Below are positions 8,737-16,386 of a stretch of 64,000 nt of DNA, one piece after another. A program made the position numbers and the translations under genes. The DNA lies in contig NZ_JALJRY010000007.1 of assembly GCF_024519455.1 (NCBI RefSeq), forward strand, positions 118,880 to 182,879, read 5' to 3'. The notes under the pieces were generated by a model. That model saw only the letters and a program-made list of their open reading frames with translations, searched no databases and was not told the origin of the DNA. Positions within the stretch are counted from its first letter, which is position 1; each line of letters opens with the position of its first letter. The stretch comes from Streptomyces sp. STR69. GTDB lineage: Bacteria > Actinomycetota > Actinomycetes > Streptomycetales > Streptomycetaceae.

Positions 8737-8982
8737 ATGAGCGAAGCATCGGGCAAACCGCAGAACACGGCCGCCTTCTACGGCCAGGCCGTCGCGTCCT
8801 TCTCCGTCGCCATCGCGGCGACCGCCATCGGCATCTTCAAGCTGCAGGCCGACGCCTGGGTACGGGCCTTCCTCGCGATCGCCGTCCTGTATCTGGTCAC
8901 CTCCTCCTTCACCCTCGCCAAGGTGATCCGGGACCGGCAGGAGGGGGCGCGCGGTACCTACAACCCGTTCGAAAAGCTCTGA
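8737..8982 (+). CDS. YiaA/YiaB-type two-helix membrane protein
   Basis: Small membrane protein of 81 residues with two hydrophobic helices (about 18-35 and 42-60) joined by a short loop, followed by a basic tail ending NPFEKL. This matches the YiaA/YiaB two-helix domain family, whose role is unknown. It starts 77 bp after the acyl-CoA dehydrogenase and ends 10 bp before a TetR-type palindrome. A link to either neighbour is not established. Confidence 0.75.
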   Translation: MSEASGKPQNTAAFYGQAVASFSVAIAATAIGIFKLQADAWVRAFLAIAVLYLVTSSFTLAKVIRDRQEGARGTYNPFEKL

Positions 8983-8991
8983 GCGGGGAGA

Positions 8992-9007
8992 CTAAGCGCT
9001 CGCTCAG
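8992..9007. promoter_or_regulatory. Predicted TetR operator C1 upstream of tetR
   Basis: The 16-bp element CTAAGCGCTCGCTCAG lies 49 bp before the TetR gene at 9056. It shares the pattern CTAAGC-N4-GCTYAG with the element at 10223-10238 in front of the MaoC gene, and resembles known FadR-like TetR boxes. Confidence 0.68.
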
Positions 9008-9055
9008 GTTCGGCGGTATGGTGGAGCCCTTGTCATCGAGAGGGGCTTACGAGCG

Positions 9056-9679
9056 ATGAGTACGGCGGAGGAGACGACCGCGGGCGACCCGCAGGCCTGG
9101 GCAGAGGTCACGCCCGACGCGGCCCGGCGGCTGCTGGTCGCCGCCGTGGAGGCCTTCGCGGAACGCGGCTACCACGCGACGACCACCCGGGACATCGCCG
9201 GCCGCGCCGGGATGAGCCCGGCCGCGCTCTACATCCACTACAAGACCAAGGAAGAGCTGCTCCACCGGATCAGCAGGATCGGCCACGAGAAGGCCCTCGA
9301 CATCCTGCGTACGGCGGCGGCGCGCGAGGGCAGCGCCGCCGAGCGGCTCGCCGACGCGGTCAGCTCCTTCGTGCGCTGGCACGCGGGCGGTCGCACCACC
9401 GCGCGGGTCGTGCAGTACGAACTCGACTCGCTCGGCCCGGACGCCCGCGCCGAGATCCTCGCGCTGCGCCGGCAGGTCGACGCCGAGGTGCGCGGGATCG
9501 TCGAGGACGGGGTCGCGGACGGCTCCTTCGACGTGCCGGACGTGAAGGGCACGACCCTCGCGATCCTGTCGCTGTGCATCGACGTGGCGCGCTGGTTCAG
9601 CCTGGACGGACCCCGGACGCCCGACGAGGTCGGCGCGCTGTACGCCGACCTCGTGCTGCGGATGGTGGGGGCCAACTAG
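9056..9679 (+). CDS. TetR-family transcriptional regulator of acyl-CoA metabolism (predicted)
   Basis: A 207-residue repressor. The HTH covers about residues 25-70 (AFAERGYHATTTRDIAGRAGMSPAALYIHYKTKEEL), with an all-helical ligand-binding C-terminal domain. It has its own palindrome (8992-9007), so autoregulation is likely. The same pattern precedes the convergent MaoC hydratase gene. The combination suggests an acyl-CoA-responsive repressor; the effector is inferred only. Confidence 0.88.
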   Translation: MSTAEETTAGDPQAWAEVTPDAARRLLVAAVEAFAERGYHATTTRDIAGRAGMSPAALYIHYKTKEELLHRISRIGHEKALDILRTAAAREGSAAERLADAVSSFVRWHAGGRTTARVVQYELDSLGPDARAEILALRRQVDAEVRGIVEDGVADGSFDVPDVKGTTLAILSLCIDVARWFSLDGPRTPDEVGALYADLVLRMVGAN

Positions 9680-9713
9680 TCGCCGTGGCGCGGGGGTTGA
9701 CCCCTCGGAGGCG

Positions 9714-10175
9714 TCAGAGGTAGTAGCGGGACACCGACTCGGCCACGCACACCGGCTTGTCGCCGCCCTCGCGCTCCACGGTGAAGGCGACGGTCACCTG
9801 GACACCGCCCGGTACGTCGTCGACGCCGGTGATCGTCGCGGTGGCGTGCAGCCGGGAGTCGACCGGGACCGGGGCGGGGAAACGGACCTTGTTCGTCCCG
9901 TAGTTGACGCCCATCTTCACGCCCTCGACCTTGATGAGCTGCGGTCCGAAGAGGGGGAGCAGCGACAGGGTGAGGTAGCCGTGCGCGATGGTCGTCCTGA
10001 AGGGGCCGGCCGCCGCCTTCTCCGGGTCCACGTGGATCCACTGGTGATCGCCCGTCGCGTCCGCGAACAGGTCGATCCGCTTCTGGTCCACCTCCACCCA
10101 GTCGCTGTACCCCAACTGCTCGCCGACCGCCGCCCGCAGGTCGTCGACGGAGGTGAAGATCCTCGGCTCTGCCAT
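9714..10175 (-). CDS. MaoC-family (R)-specific enoyl-CoA hydratase
   Basis: Hot-dog fold hydratase of 153 residues that adds water to an enoyl-CoA. The catalytic motif FADATGDHQWIHVDPEKA carries the Asp and His pair, followed by GPFRTTIAHGYLTLSLLP. The start at 10175 (MAEPRIF) fits the family N-terminus and has a GAGAGG-like site; the frame stays open to 10265 but that would cross the operator. The palindrome at 10223-10238 lies just upstream. It converges with the TetR gene. Confidence 0.88.
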   Translation of the reverse strand: MAEPRIFTSVDDLRAAVGEQLGYSDWVEVDQKRIDLFADATGDHQWIHVDPEKAAAGPFRTTIAHGYLTLSLLPLFGPQLIKVEGVKMGVNYGTNKVRFPAPVPVDSRLHATATITGVDDVPGGVQVTVAFTVEREGGDKPVCVAESVSRYYL

Positions 10176-10222
10176 GTCCCGGCCTCTCACGTCATCCAGC
10201 AACACATGTCGTCCCGCTATGC

Positions 10223-10238
10223 CTAAGCAACTGCTTAG
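10223..10238. promoter_or_regulatory. Predicted TetR operator C2 upstream of maoC
   Basis: The palindrome CTAAGCAACTGCTTAG (arms CTAAGCA/TGCTTAG) lies between the divergent MaoC and soxR genes. It matches element C1 in all fixed positions but one, so the TetR encoded at 9056 is the likely binder. It could also affect soxR. Confidence 0.72.
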
Positions 10239-10303
10239 CATGGTCGCATGCCGGGCCGCTGTCAACGGAACACCTGTGCCGGTGGATGGGTAGGGTTCGA
10301 GGG

Positions 10304-10792
10304 GTGCCCCAGATTCCCGAGAAGATCCACGAGCTCACGGTGGGACAACTCGCCGCCCGCAGCGGCGCCGCCGTCTCCGCCCTGCACTTCTACGAGGCCA
10401 AGGGTCTGATCAGCAGCCGCCGCACCACGGGCAACCAGCGCCGGTACACCCGTGACACCCTGCGCCGGGTCGCCTTCGTACGGGCCGCCCAACGCGTCGG
10501 CATCCCGCTGGCCACCATCCGCGAGGCGCTCGCCGAACTCCCCGAGGAGCGCACCCCGACCCGCGAGGACTGGGCCCATCTCTCCGAGGCCTGGCGCTCC
10601 GAACTCGACGAACGCATCAAGCAGCTCAACCGCCTCCGCGACCACCTCACCGACTGCATCGGCTGCGGCTGCCTCTCCCTGGCGACCTGCGTCCTGTCCA
10701 ACCCGGACGACGTGGTCGGCGAACGGGGCGCGGGTTCCCGCCTGATGACGGAACCGGGCGCACCCAGGACCCGGGGCCGGGAGCGCGGCTGA
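10304..10792 (+). CDS. soxR: Redox-sensitive MerR-family activator SoxR
   Basis: A [2Fe-2S] MerR-family regulator of 162 residues. The N-terminal winged HTH (LTVGQLAARSGAAVSALHFY) is followed by a dimerisation helix and the iron-sulfur cysteines CIGCGCLSLATC (C-x2-C-x-C-x5-C). In Streptomyces, SoxR responds to endogenous redox-active metabolites such as benzochromanequinones rather than to general superoxide stress. I chose the GTG at 10304 (PQIPEKIHEL) because family proteins begin there; the ATG at 10286 is in frame but less likely. No classic SoxR target gene lies beside it. Confidence 0.93.
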   Translation: MPQIPEKIHELTVGQLAARSGAAVSALHFYEAKGLISSRRTTGNQRRYTRDTLRRVAFVRAAQRVGIPLATIREALAELPEERTPTREDWAHLSEAWRSELDERIKQLNRLRDHLTDCIGCGCLSLATCVLSNPDDVVGERGAGSRLMTEPGAPRTRGRERG

Positions 10793-10924
10793 GCGGTGCG
10801 TACACCGGCCGGTACGCGCACGGCGACGAACGGGTTCGCGCGCCGGCCGTCACGCGCACCGCGCCGGGGGCTTCGCCTGCCGCGGCGAGACCCGTCCGCG
10901 CCGAGGGCCTCGCGCGCCCGGGTG

Positions 10925-11992
10925 TCACTCGTACTCCGTGCCTCCCTTTCGTGTCAGGTACGCGGCGCTCACCGCCTTGGCGATCGCCCGGCCGCCCGTC
11001 ACCGCGCTGTACCGCTCCACGGCCGGGCGGATCACGACGCCCTCCCGCAGATGCAGCCCGCGTCCGGACACGGTCTCCCGTCCGCTCGCGATCTCCAGCA
11101 CCCGCCCGATGTCGTACGGCCCCTCGTGCAGCCGTGGCACCAACGGCAGCTCCCCGTCGAGGAGTTCGGTCGGGTCCAGCCAGCGCACCGTCCCGTCGAT
11201 CTCGGCGGAGACGTCGAACACGGCGTACCCGAGCGTGGCGCGTCGGCCGTCGGCACCGTAGGTCAGGTCCTGTACGCCCGCGCCGAACACCTCGCCGAAG
11301 ATTCCGACCCGGCGGGCGCCGAGCCGTCCGGCGAGGCGGGCGGCGGCCTCGGGGGCGGCGTGGCCGCGGACCGCCCGCCAGTACAGATTGCGTGGATCCT
11401 CCTTCAGGGCAAGGGACTTGGCGCCGAAGCCCTTCGAGGAGACCTGGACGCGGCCGTCCTCGGCGAAGTAGGTGAGCAGGCAGGCCGAGCCGTGCAGTTT
11501 CTCGGTCAGGACCACAGCCTCGCCCGGTTCGAATATCCCGGGAAACCGCTGGATGTTCTCGATGTCCACCCAGGGCAGCAGATCGGGCGCGGACTCGACG
11601 TCCCCCGCCATGGTGGGCGGGATCGGCGGTACCCACTTGGTGATGCCGAGCAGTTCCGCGAAGTCGGTGCCGTCCAGGGCGGCCCGGGCCAGATCCACGT
11701 CCGCGAGCGCCTCGGGCCGGCACACGATGCCCTGCGAGAGCTCACCGCGCAGGCGTACCGCTTTGACCCGGTCGGCGTTGGTCCCCGCGAGGCGTCCGGT
11801 CAGCCCCAACTCCTCGATCAGCGTGGCCGGGAGCACGGACTGCTCGGGGATGTAGACGGCGGTGTCGCCGGTGCGGTACGCGCCCTTGGCGACAACGGCC
11901 CGGTACAGGCCGACCTGGGCCAGTTCGAGGGCGTCGGCGTTCGGGTGTTCATGGACGGTCAGCACTTCGGCGGTGACGCGCAGCGTCGACAT
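10925..11992 (-). CDS. RNA ligase, DRB0094 (Rnl5) family
   Basis: ATP-dependent RNA ligase of 355 residues. The N-terminal 100 residues form an OB-like module opening with HPNADALELAQVG. The adenylyltransferase domain has motif I EKLHGS with the nucleophilic Lys at about 165, motif III IFGEVFG (231-237), motif IV REGVVIRP (316-323) and motif V KAVSAAYL. The founding enzyme, Deinococcus DraRnl, seals 3'-OH/5'-PO4 nicks in duplexes and is known for its N-terminal OB domain. The gene stands alone between soxR and a GNAT gene, so its RNA substrate is unknown. A GGAG-like site (GAGGAGTCCCG) precedes the start. Confidence 0.85.
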   Translation of the reverse strand: MSTLRVTAEVLTVHEHPNADALELAQVGLYRAVVAKGAYRTGDTAVYIPEQSVLPATLIEELGLTGRLAGTNADRVKAVRLRGELSQGIVCRPEALADVDLARAALDGTDFAELLGITKWVPPIPPTMAGDVESAPDLLPWVDIENIQRFPGIFEPGEAVVLTEKLHGSACLLTYFAEDGRVQVSSKGFGAKSLALKEDPRNLYWRAVRGHAAPEAAARLAGRLGARRVGIFGEVFGAGVQDLTYGADGRRATLGYAVFDVSAEIDGTVRWLDPTELLDGELPLVPRLHEGPYDIGRVLEIASGRETVSGRGLHLREGVVIRPAVERYSAVTGGRAIAKAVSAAYLTRKGGTEYE

Positions 11993-12137
11993 CGGGACTC
12001 CTCGGGTTCCTCAGCTGTGTTTCATCGCTCTCAACTGTCCTCAGTACGAAAGGGGTTGAGCGAGGGGAATATCGGCTGCTAGGGCCGGCGTCGAAACCGG
12101 TCGGTCGTGACTCCGTGGCCCGTGTTTCCATTCCGGA

Positions 12138-12641
12138 GTGAACATCCGGGAGAGGGCTGACGGCGATGTCGAGTCGTGCGTGCGGATTCTCGCGGAGGTT
12201 CACGCGCACGACGGCTATCCGGTCAACTGGCCCGATCGGCCCGGTGAGTGGCTGACACACGGTCCCTCGCTGGGCTCCTGGGTCGCCGAACTCGAGGGCC
12301 GCCTCGTCGGGCACGTCAGTCTGTCGCGTGTCGGCGAAGGCGATCTGGCACCCGTGTTGTGGAGCGAGCGGAAGGGGGCGCCGCCGGGTACGACCGCCGT
12401 GGTCGGCAGACTGTTCGTCTCCCCGCGGGCGAGGGGGCATCGGATCGGCGCACTGCTGATCGGCCGGGCAGTGCGGGAGGCGGGGCGTCATGGACTGCAC
12501 CCGGTGCTCGATGTCGTCACGTCCGATACGGCAGCCGCCGCCCTGTACGAGCGGCTGGGCTGGGAACTGATGGCCACGGTCGAGCAGCGATGGAGCCCCC
12601 ATCAGACGGTGGCCATCAGCTGCTACGCAGCGCCATCGTGA
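12138..12641 (+). CDS. GNAT-family N-acetyltransferase
   Basis: Acetyl-CoA-dependent transferase of 167 residues with the GNAT core: the beta4-alpha3 acetyl-CoA loop around VSPRARGHRIGALL and the late LYERLGWEL motif typical of family ends. The GTG start at 12138 follows a CCGGA sequence. The last 19 bp overlap the convergent BKACE-like gene. The substrate is unknown. Confidence 0.85.
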   Translation: MNIRERADGDVESCVRILAEVHAHDGYPVNWPDRPGEWLTHGPSLGSWVAELEGRLVGHVSLSRVGEGDLAPVLWSERKGAPPGTTAVVGRLFVSPRARGHRIGALLIGRAVREAGRHGLHPVLDVVTSDTAAAALYERLGWELMATVEQRWSPHQTVAISCYAAPS

Positions 12642-13351
12642 CATCCGTACTGAAGCAGCGCCTCGGCGACCAACTGGGCGTTGGACAGCGCCCGTTGGCC
12701 GTCCGGCAGGAACAGCGTGTCCTCCAGGCCGATCCGGGTCGCGAGCCCCAGCCGTCCCGCCAGCCGGAGCACGGGCCAGGCGCCGCCCTCCTCACCGTGC
12801 AGCAGAACGGGGCGGCCGTGGTCGGTGTCCAGCTCGGCGAGGAGGGCATGCGCGGACGCTTCCGCCGTGTCCGTATCCCGGTCGGTCACCTCCGCGAGGA
12901 CCCGCAGCACCTTCGAGCGGAGCGGTGAGACGGCGAAGCGGGCGGCGCCGTCCGTGCCGGACCAGACGCCGGCCTCCACGCCGACGCCCCGGTCCAGCAG
13001 CGCCGCCGCGACCTCCTCGGCGCCCGGCTCGTGCCAGTTGACCGAGGCGTGGTCGGGCAGCACGGTCCAGCCGCGCACCCGCTCCAGCCGGGCGGCGGGG
13101 TCCGGTTCGGCCCAGGCGCCGGTGGTCACGCCGATCGGCACGGTCACCCGCGCCCGTATCACGTCGAGCGTCACGGCGAGGACGCGCGGCGACAACGTGT
13201 CGTCCCCGCAAGGGGACTTGGGGTGGAGGTGGACATCCGTGGCCCCCGCCGCGACAGCCTCCACCGCGGCATCGGCCAACGCCCCGGGCGAGACCGGCAC
13301 CATCACCCCGTCGACGGCCCCACGGACCCCGTTGAGACAGACCTGCACCAT
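12623..13351 (-). CDS. BKACE-like protein (3-keto-5-aminohexanoate cleavage family)
   Basis: A TIM-barrel protein of 242 residues in the beta-keto acid cleavage enzyme family, which condenses a beta-keto acid with acetyl-CoA. Visible marks are the zinc-binding HLHPKSPCGDDTLSP near residue 40, the conserved TGAW, HASVNWHEPGA, and the late GLEDTLFLPDG. It is shorter than typical members (about 270-310 residues), mainly at the N-terminus, and lacks the usual CoA-transferase or dehydrogenase neighbours. The 3' end overlaps the GNAT gene. The substrate is unknown. Confidence 0.78.
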   Translation of the reverse strand: MVQVCLNGVRGAVDGVMVPVSPGALADAAVEAVAAGATDVHLHPKSPCGDDTLSPRVLAVTLDVIRARVTVPIGVTTGAWAEPDPAARLERVRGWTVLPDHASVNWHEPGAEEVAAALLDRGVGVEAGVWSGTDGAARFAVSPLRSKVLRVLAEVTDRDTDTAEASAHALLAELDTDHGRPVLLHGEEGGAWPVLRLAGRLGLATRIGLEDTLFLPDGQRALSNAQLVAEALLQYGCHDGAA

Positions 13352-13435
13352 GCCTCGATGGTGCCACCCACCACTGACAACGCCTGCCCGTCCACTGACG
13401 ACGTCCGTCCGTCCGCCCGTCAGCCGGCCGCCCCC

Positions 13436-14374
13436 TCACGCCCACACCCACCGAATCCCGACCCGGCAGGGTCCCACCCCCAACGCCACCGCGTGCACCG
13501 ACCCCGACGCGTCCACGCGTAGCCGTTGTTCCCGGGGCCGCGCGGCACCGGCGTGCGGGTCGAGGCCGTTCGTGCGGAACGAGTAACACGCGCGCGGCAG
13601 TGCCCCCTTCGCGAACCGGACCTCCAGGAGGTGTTCGCGCATCGGCACGTGAATGGTCGTCTCGGCGCGCAGGGAGTACGGGGGCGGGTCCCGGTGCTCC
13701 ACCGTGTAGTCGACGATCACGGTCTCGCCGCGGGCCAGCGGGCGGTCGAAGAGCAGTTCCGCGGCCACCAGCCCCTCGGCGGGCAGTTCGACGACGGTGC
13801 CCAGCCGGGCCGGGGCCGCCAAGTGGAACTGGGGCAACGGACCGGGCGCGTCGAGGCGGTACAGGGCGATCCAGCGGTCCGCGCCGTCCGCCTCGGCGCG
13901 CAGCAGCCGGCGGCTGGTCATGGAGCGGACACTGCGGTCGGCGTCCACGTCGACCCGGTTGTGGCAGCTGAGCCGGGTCAGGCTGTCGTCCCAGCGGGTG
14001 TCGAGCGCGGCGAGGGTGGCGGTGAGGTCGCGGTGGTCCGACCAGACCCGGGCCAGATCCGGGTGGTCGCCGACCGGCGGCAGCCAGCGGCCTCGGGGCC
14101 GGGGCGGGCCGAGCAGTCCGGTGAGCGCGCCGGGCGGCAGCCGTAGGACGTCCTCCAGGACGGTCAGGGCCGCCAACGACCGTTGGCGCTCGGGCTGGTA
14201 GCGCCCGGACTGCCAGGAGCTGAGCGTCGCCGACGCCACCGGCGTACCGCGTCGCAGCAGCCGGTCCTGGATGCGGTCCAGGCTCAGCCCGCTGGCCGCG
14301 ATGGCCGCGCGCAGGGCCTCGTGGAACGGCATCGACCCGGTGCCGGACGTCGCGTACTCCGGTCTGGAAGTCAC
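13436..14374 (-). CDS. Helix-turn-helix protein with C-terminal domain of unknown function
   Basis: A 312-residue protein. The first 70 residues resemble an XRE/Cro-type HTH (FHEALRAAIAASGLSLDRIQDRL ... SSWQSGRYQPERQRS), and a helical region follows. The remaining 200 residues are mainly beta-strand, rich in Val, Arg and Tyr, with a short Cys-poor core; I do not recognise the domain. It is likely a cytoplasmic DNA-binding regulator. The 237 bp upstream to the G1 peptidase gene form a divergent promoter region. Confidence 0.7.
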   Translation of the reverse strand: MTSRPEYATSGTGSMPFHEALRAAIAASGLSLDRIQDRLLRRGTPVASATLSSWQSGRYQPERQRSLAALTVLEDVLRLPPGALTGLLGPPRPRGRWLPPVGDHPDLARVWSDHRDLTATLAALDTRWDDSLTRLSCHNRVDVDADRSVRSMTSRRLLRAEADGADRWIALYRLDAPGPLPQFHLAAPARLGTVVELPAEGLVAAELLFDRPLARGETVIVDYTVEHRDPPPYSLRAETTIHVPMREHLLEVRFAKGALPRACYSFRTNGLDPHAGAARPREQRLRVDASGSVHAVALGVGPCRVGIRWVWA

Positions 14375-14611
14375 GTACTCCAGCTCAAGTCAGGGCTGTC
14401 GTGCGGCGGAAGACCGTTGCCCTGAAGTTTGGTCAGTCTTGCCCGGTGATTGATCAAATTTGAATGAACCTGTCAGATTTCTCAGTTGTTGCGCCGCCAA
14501 TTCCCTCAAGACTGAAGGGGCTTGACCGTCTTGCCATGCTCATGAGGCCTCGCGGAAGCTGCTGTCCACTGCCGTCACGGCAGCCCCCCACCCCTCGAAT
14601 GACGGAGAGTC

Positions 14612-15418
14612 ATGTCCCCGAGATCTTCCGCCGGGTTCGTTCTCGTCACCGCCGCCGCCCTCACCGCCGCCCTGGCCGGCCCCGCGCTCGCCGCCGCGCC
14701 GAGCGCCGCCGCGCACACCCCCGCCCAGCTCACCCAGGCCATAGCGAGCCACGAGAGCCACACCCTGCACGGGCTCGCGAAGCCCGGCAAGGTCAACGCC
14801 ACCGTCTCGTCCACCAACTGGTCCGGCTACGCGGCCACCGGCTCGACCGGCGCCTACACGTCGGTGACCTCGGCGTGGACCCAGCCGACCGTCACCTGCG
14901 GCTCGGCCACCACGTACTCGTCCTTCTGGGTCGGCCTCGACGGGTACAGCAACTCCGCGCTGGAGCAGACCGGTACGGAAGCCGACTGCATCGGCGGCAA
15001 GGCCACCTACGGCGCCTGGTGGGAGGTGCTGCCCGCCTCCGAGAGCGCGTACTCCGGTGTCACCGTCAAGGGCGGCGACAAGTTCACCGCGACCGTGACC
15101 TACACCGGCTCCACCTTCACCATGACCCTCGCCGACTCCACCGAGGGCTGGACCAAGACCACCACGCACGCGGGCTCGTCCGGCTTCAAGAACGCCTCCG
15201 CCGAGGTCATCGCCGAGGCCCCCGAGGTCGGCGGCTCGGTCGCGAGCCTCGCCAACTTCGGCACCGTGAACTTCACCGGCGCCAAGACGAACGGCAGCAA
15301 CCTGGACACCTACTCGCCGAACGAGATCGTCATGACGAAGAGCAGCAGCTCCGCCGTACGGGCGCAGCCGGGCTCGATCTCCGGCGGCAGTTTCGCCGAC
15401 GTCTGGAAGGCCAGCTGA
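14612..15418 (+). CDS. Secreted G1-family glutamic endopeptidase
   Basis: Secreted acid protease of 268 residues. A Sec signal peptide (about residues 1-30, ending ALAAAPSAAAH) and a short propeptide precede the mature domain starting near NWSGYAATG. The eqolisin signature is present: FWVGLDGYSN, a catalytic Gln in ALEQTGTEADC, and a catalytic Glu in SAEVIAEAP. FGTVNFTGA and SPNEIVM close the lectin-like fold. G1 peptidases are best known in fungi, with a minority in actinobacteria. GGAGAGTC precedes the ATG. Confidence 0.88.
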   Translation: MSPRSSAGFVLVTAAALTAALAGPALAAAPSAAAHTPAQLTQAIASHESHTLHGLAKPGKVNATVSSTNWSGYAATGSTGAYTSVTSAWTQPTVTCGSATTYSSFWVGLDGYSNSALEQTGTEADCIGGKATYGAWWEVLPASESAYSGVTVKGGDKFTATVTYTGSTFTMTLADSTEGWTKTTTHAGSSGFKNASAEVIAEAPEVGGSVASLANFGTVNFTGAKTNGSNLDTYSPNEIVMTKSSSSAVRAQPGSISGGSFADVWKAS

Positions 15419-15440
15419 CACCTGCGGCGCACCGCTCGGG

Positions 15441-15468
15441 GGCTGTCGACGGATCGCCGTCGGCAGCC
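15441..15468 (+). terminator. Probable terminator after the G1 peptidase
   Basis: Twelve-base arms at 15441-15452 and 15457-15468 pair with a single G-T wobble around a 4-base ATCG loop, 22 bp after the peptidase stop. No long T-run follows, as is usual in Streptomyces. It may also serve the convergent gene ending at 15563. Confidence 0.65.
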
Positions 15469-15562
15469 TCTGCCGTTGCGGGAGCAAGGGCAAACCGGCT
15501 CGGTCAAAAGGGGGTGCGGCATCCCCGGCGCACCCCTGGCGCCTTTCTTGGTTCGCCCCGGT

Positions 15563-16165
15563 TCAGGCCGACATCAGCAGCCGTCCGCGCCTGGCGTACG
15601 CCAGGGCCTCGGGCGTGAGCACCGGACGCGGGACGACGATGCCGCAGTCCGTGCAGACCGGGCCCGAGGAGGGTTCGTGGGCCAGGTCGTACTTCCACTG
15701 GAGACGCTCCCCGGCGCACACCGGGCACACGGAACCCGGTTCGCGCTCCAGGGCGGCGATCAGCCGTCGCAGCACCTCGGCCAGTGACTGATGGGGGTGG
15801 AGACGGGGGTCGTCGCACCAGGCGACACCGAAGCCGCCCCAGGTCAGCCGGTGCCAGTCGTCCACGGTGCCCGGGCGGCGGAGCCCGTCGTGCTTCTCCT
15901 TCTTGCGGCGTTCGGCGAACCCGACCTCATAGGCGAGCCAGACCTTGCGCGCTTCCTCCAGTTCGTCCAGTGCGGCCACGAGCCGCGCCGGGTCGGGGGA
16001 GCGGTCCTCGGGTCCGAACCCGGCCCGGGAGCTCAAGTGGTCCCAGGTCGCCCTGTGCCCATAAGGGGCGAACCGCTCAAGGCACTTGCGCAGCGAGTAG
16101 CGCCGCAGCGCCAGATCGCACCGAGGGTCTCGCACCTGTCTCGCCAGACTCCGGAAACCGGCCAT
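15563..16165 (-). CDS. Conserved hypothetical protein with a C-terminal zinc-ribbon-like region
   Basis: A 200-residue cytoplasmic protein. The first half is helical and charged (RDPRCDLALRRYSLRKCLERF). Near the C-terminus two cysteine pairs, CPVC and CTDC, are spaced as in a zinc ribbon. I do not recognise the family or function. The start at 16165 is preceded by a strong GGAGGTGCAGGGCG site. It is divergent from the penicillin acylase gene 221 bp away. Confidence 0.7.
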   Translation of the reverse strand: MAGFRSLARQVRDPRCDLALRRYSLRKCLERFAPYGHRATWDHLSSRAGFGPEDRSPDPARLVAALDELEEARKVWLAYEVGFAERRKKEKHDGLRRPGTVDDWHRLTWGGFGVAWCDDPRLHPHQSLAEVLRRLIAALEREPGSVCPVCAGERLQWKYDLAHEPSSGPVCTDCGIVVPRPVLTPEALAYARRGRLLMSA

Positions 16166-16386
16166 CGCCCTGCACCTCCGTCACACCTGCACCTGTACTT
16201 CGGTCACCTCGGCGTCGTCGTACGGACGTCGCCGAATAGACGTATCGACAAGCGATTTGGCTCCATCCGATTTCCGATGGCCCCCATAAGCGGCCCACGC
16301 TCATCCAAAACTTGACGCATGTTCATCTTCAATCCCGGGGATACCGGCGGTAACGTCCGGCCACACCCCCGTCGGTAGGAGCCGCC

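Noticed and set aside
10796..10821. Possible terminator after soxR
   Set aside because: The GTGCGTAC/GTACGCGCAC arms need a bulge, and other pairings in this very GC-rich stretch are equally good. It was not listed as a feature.
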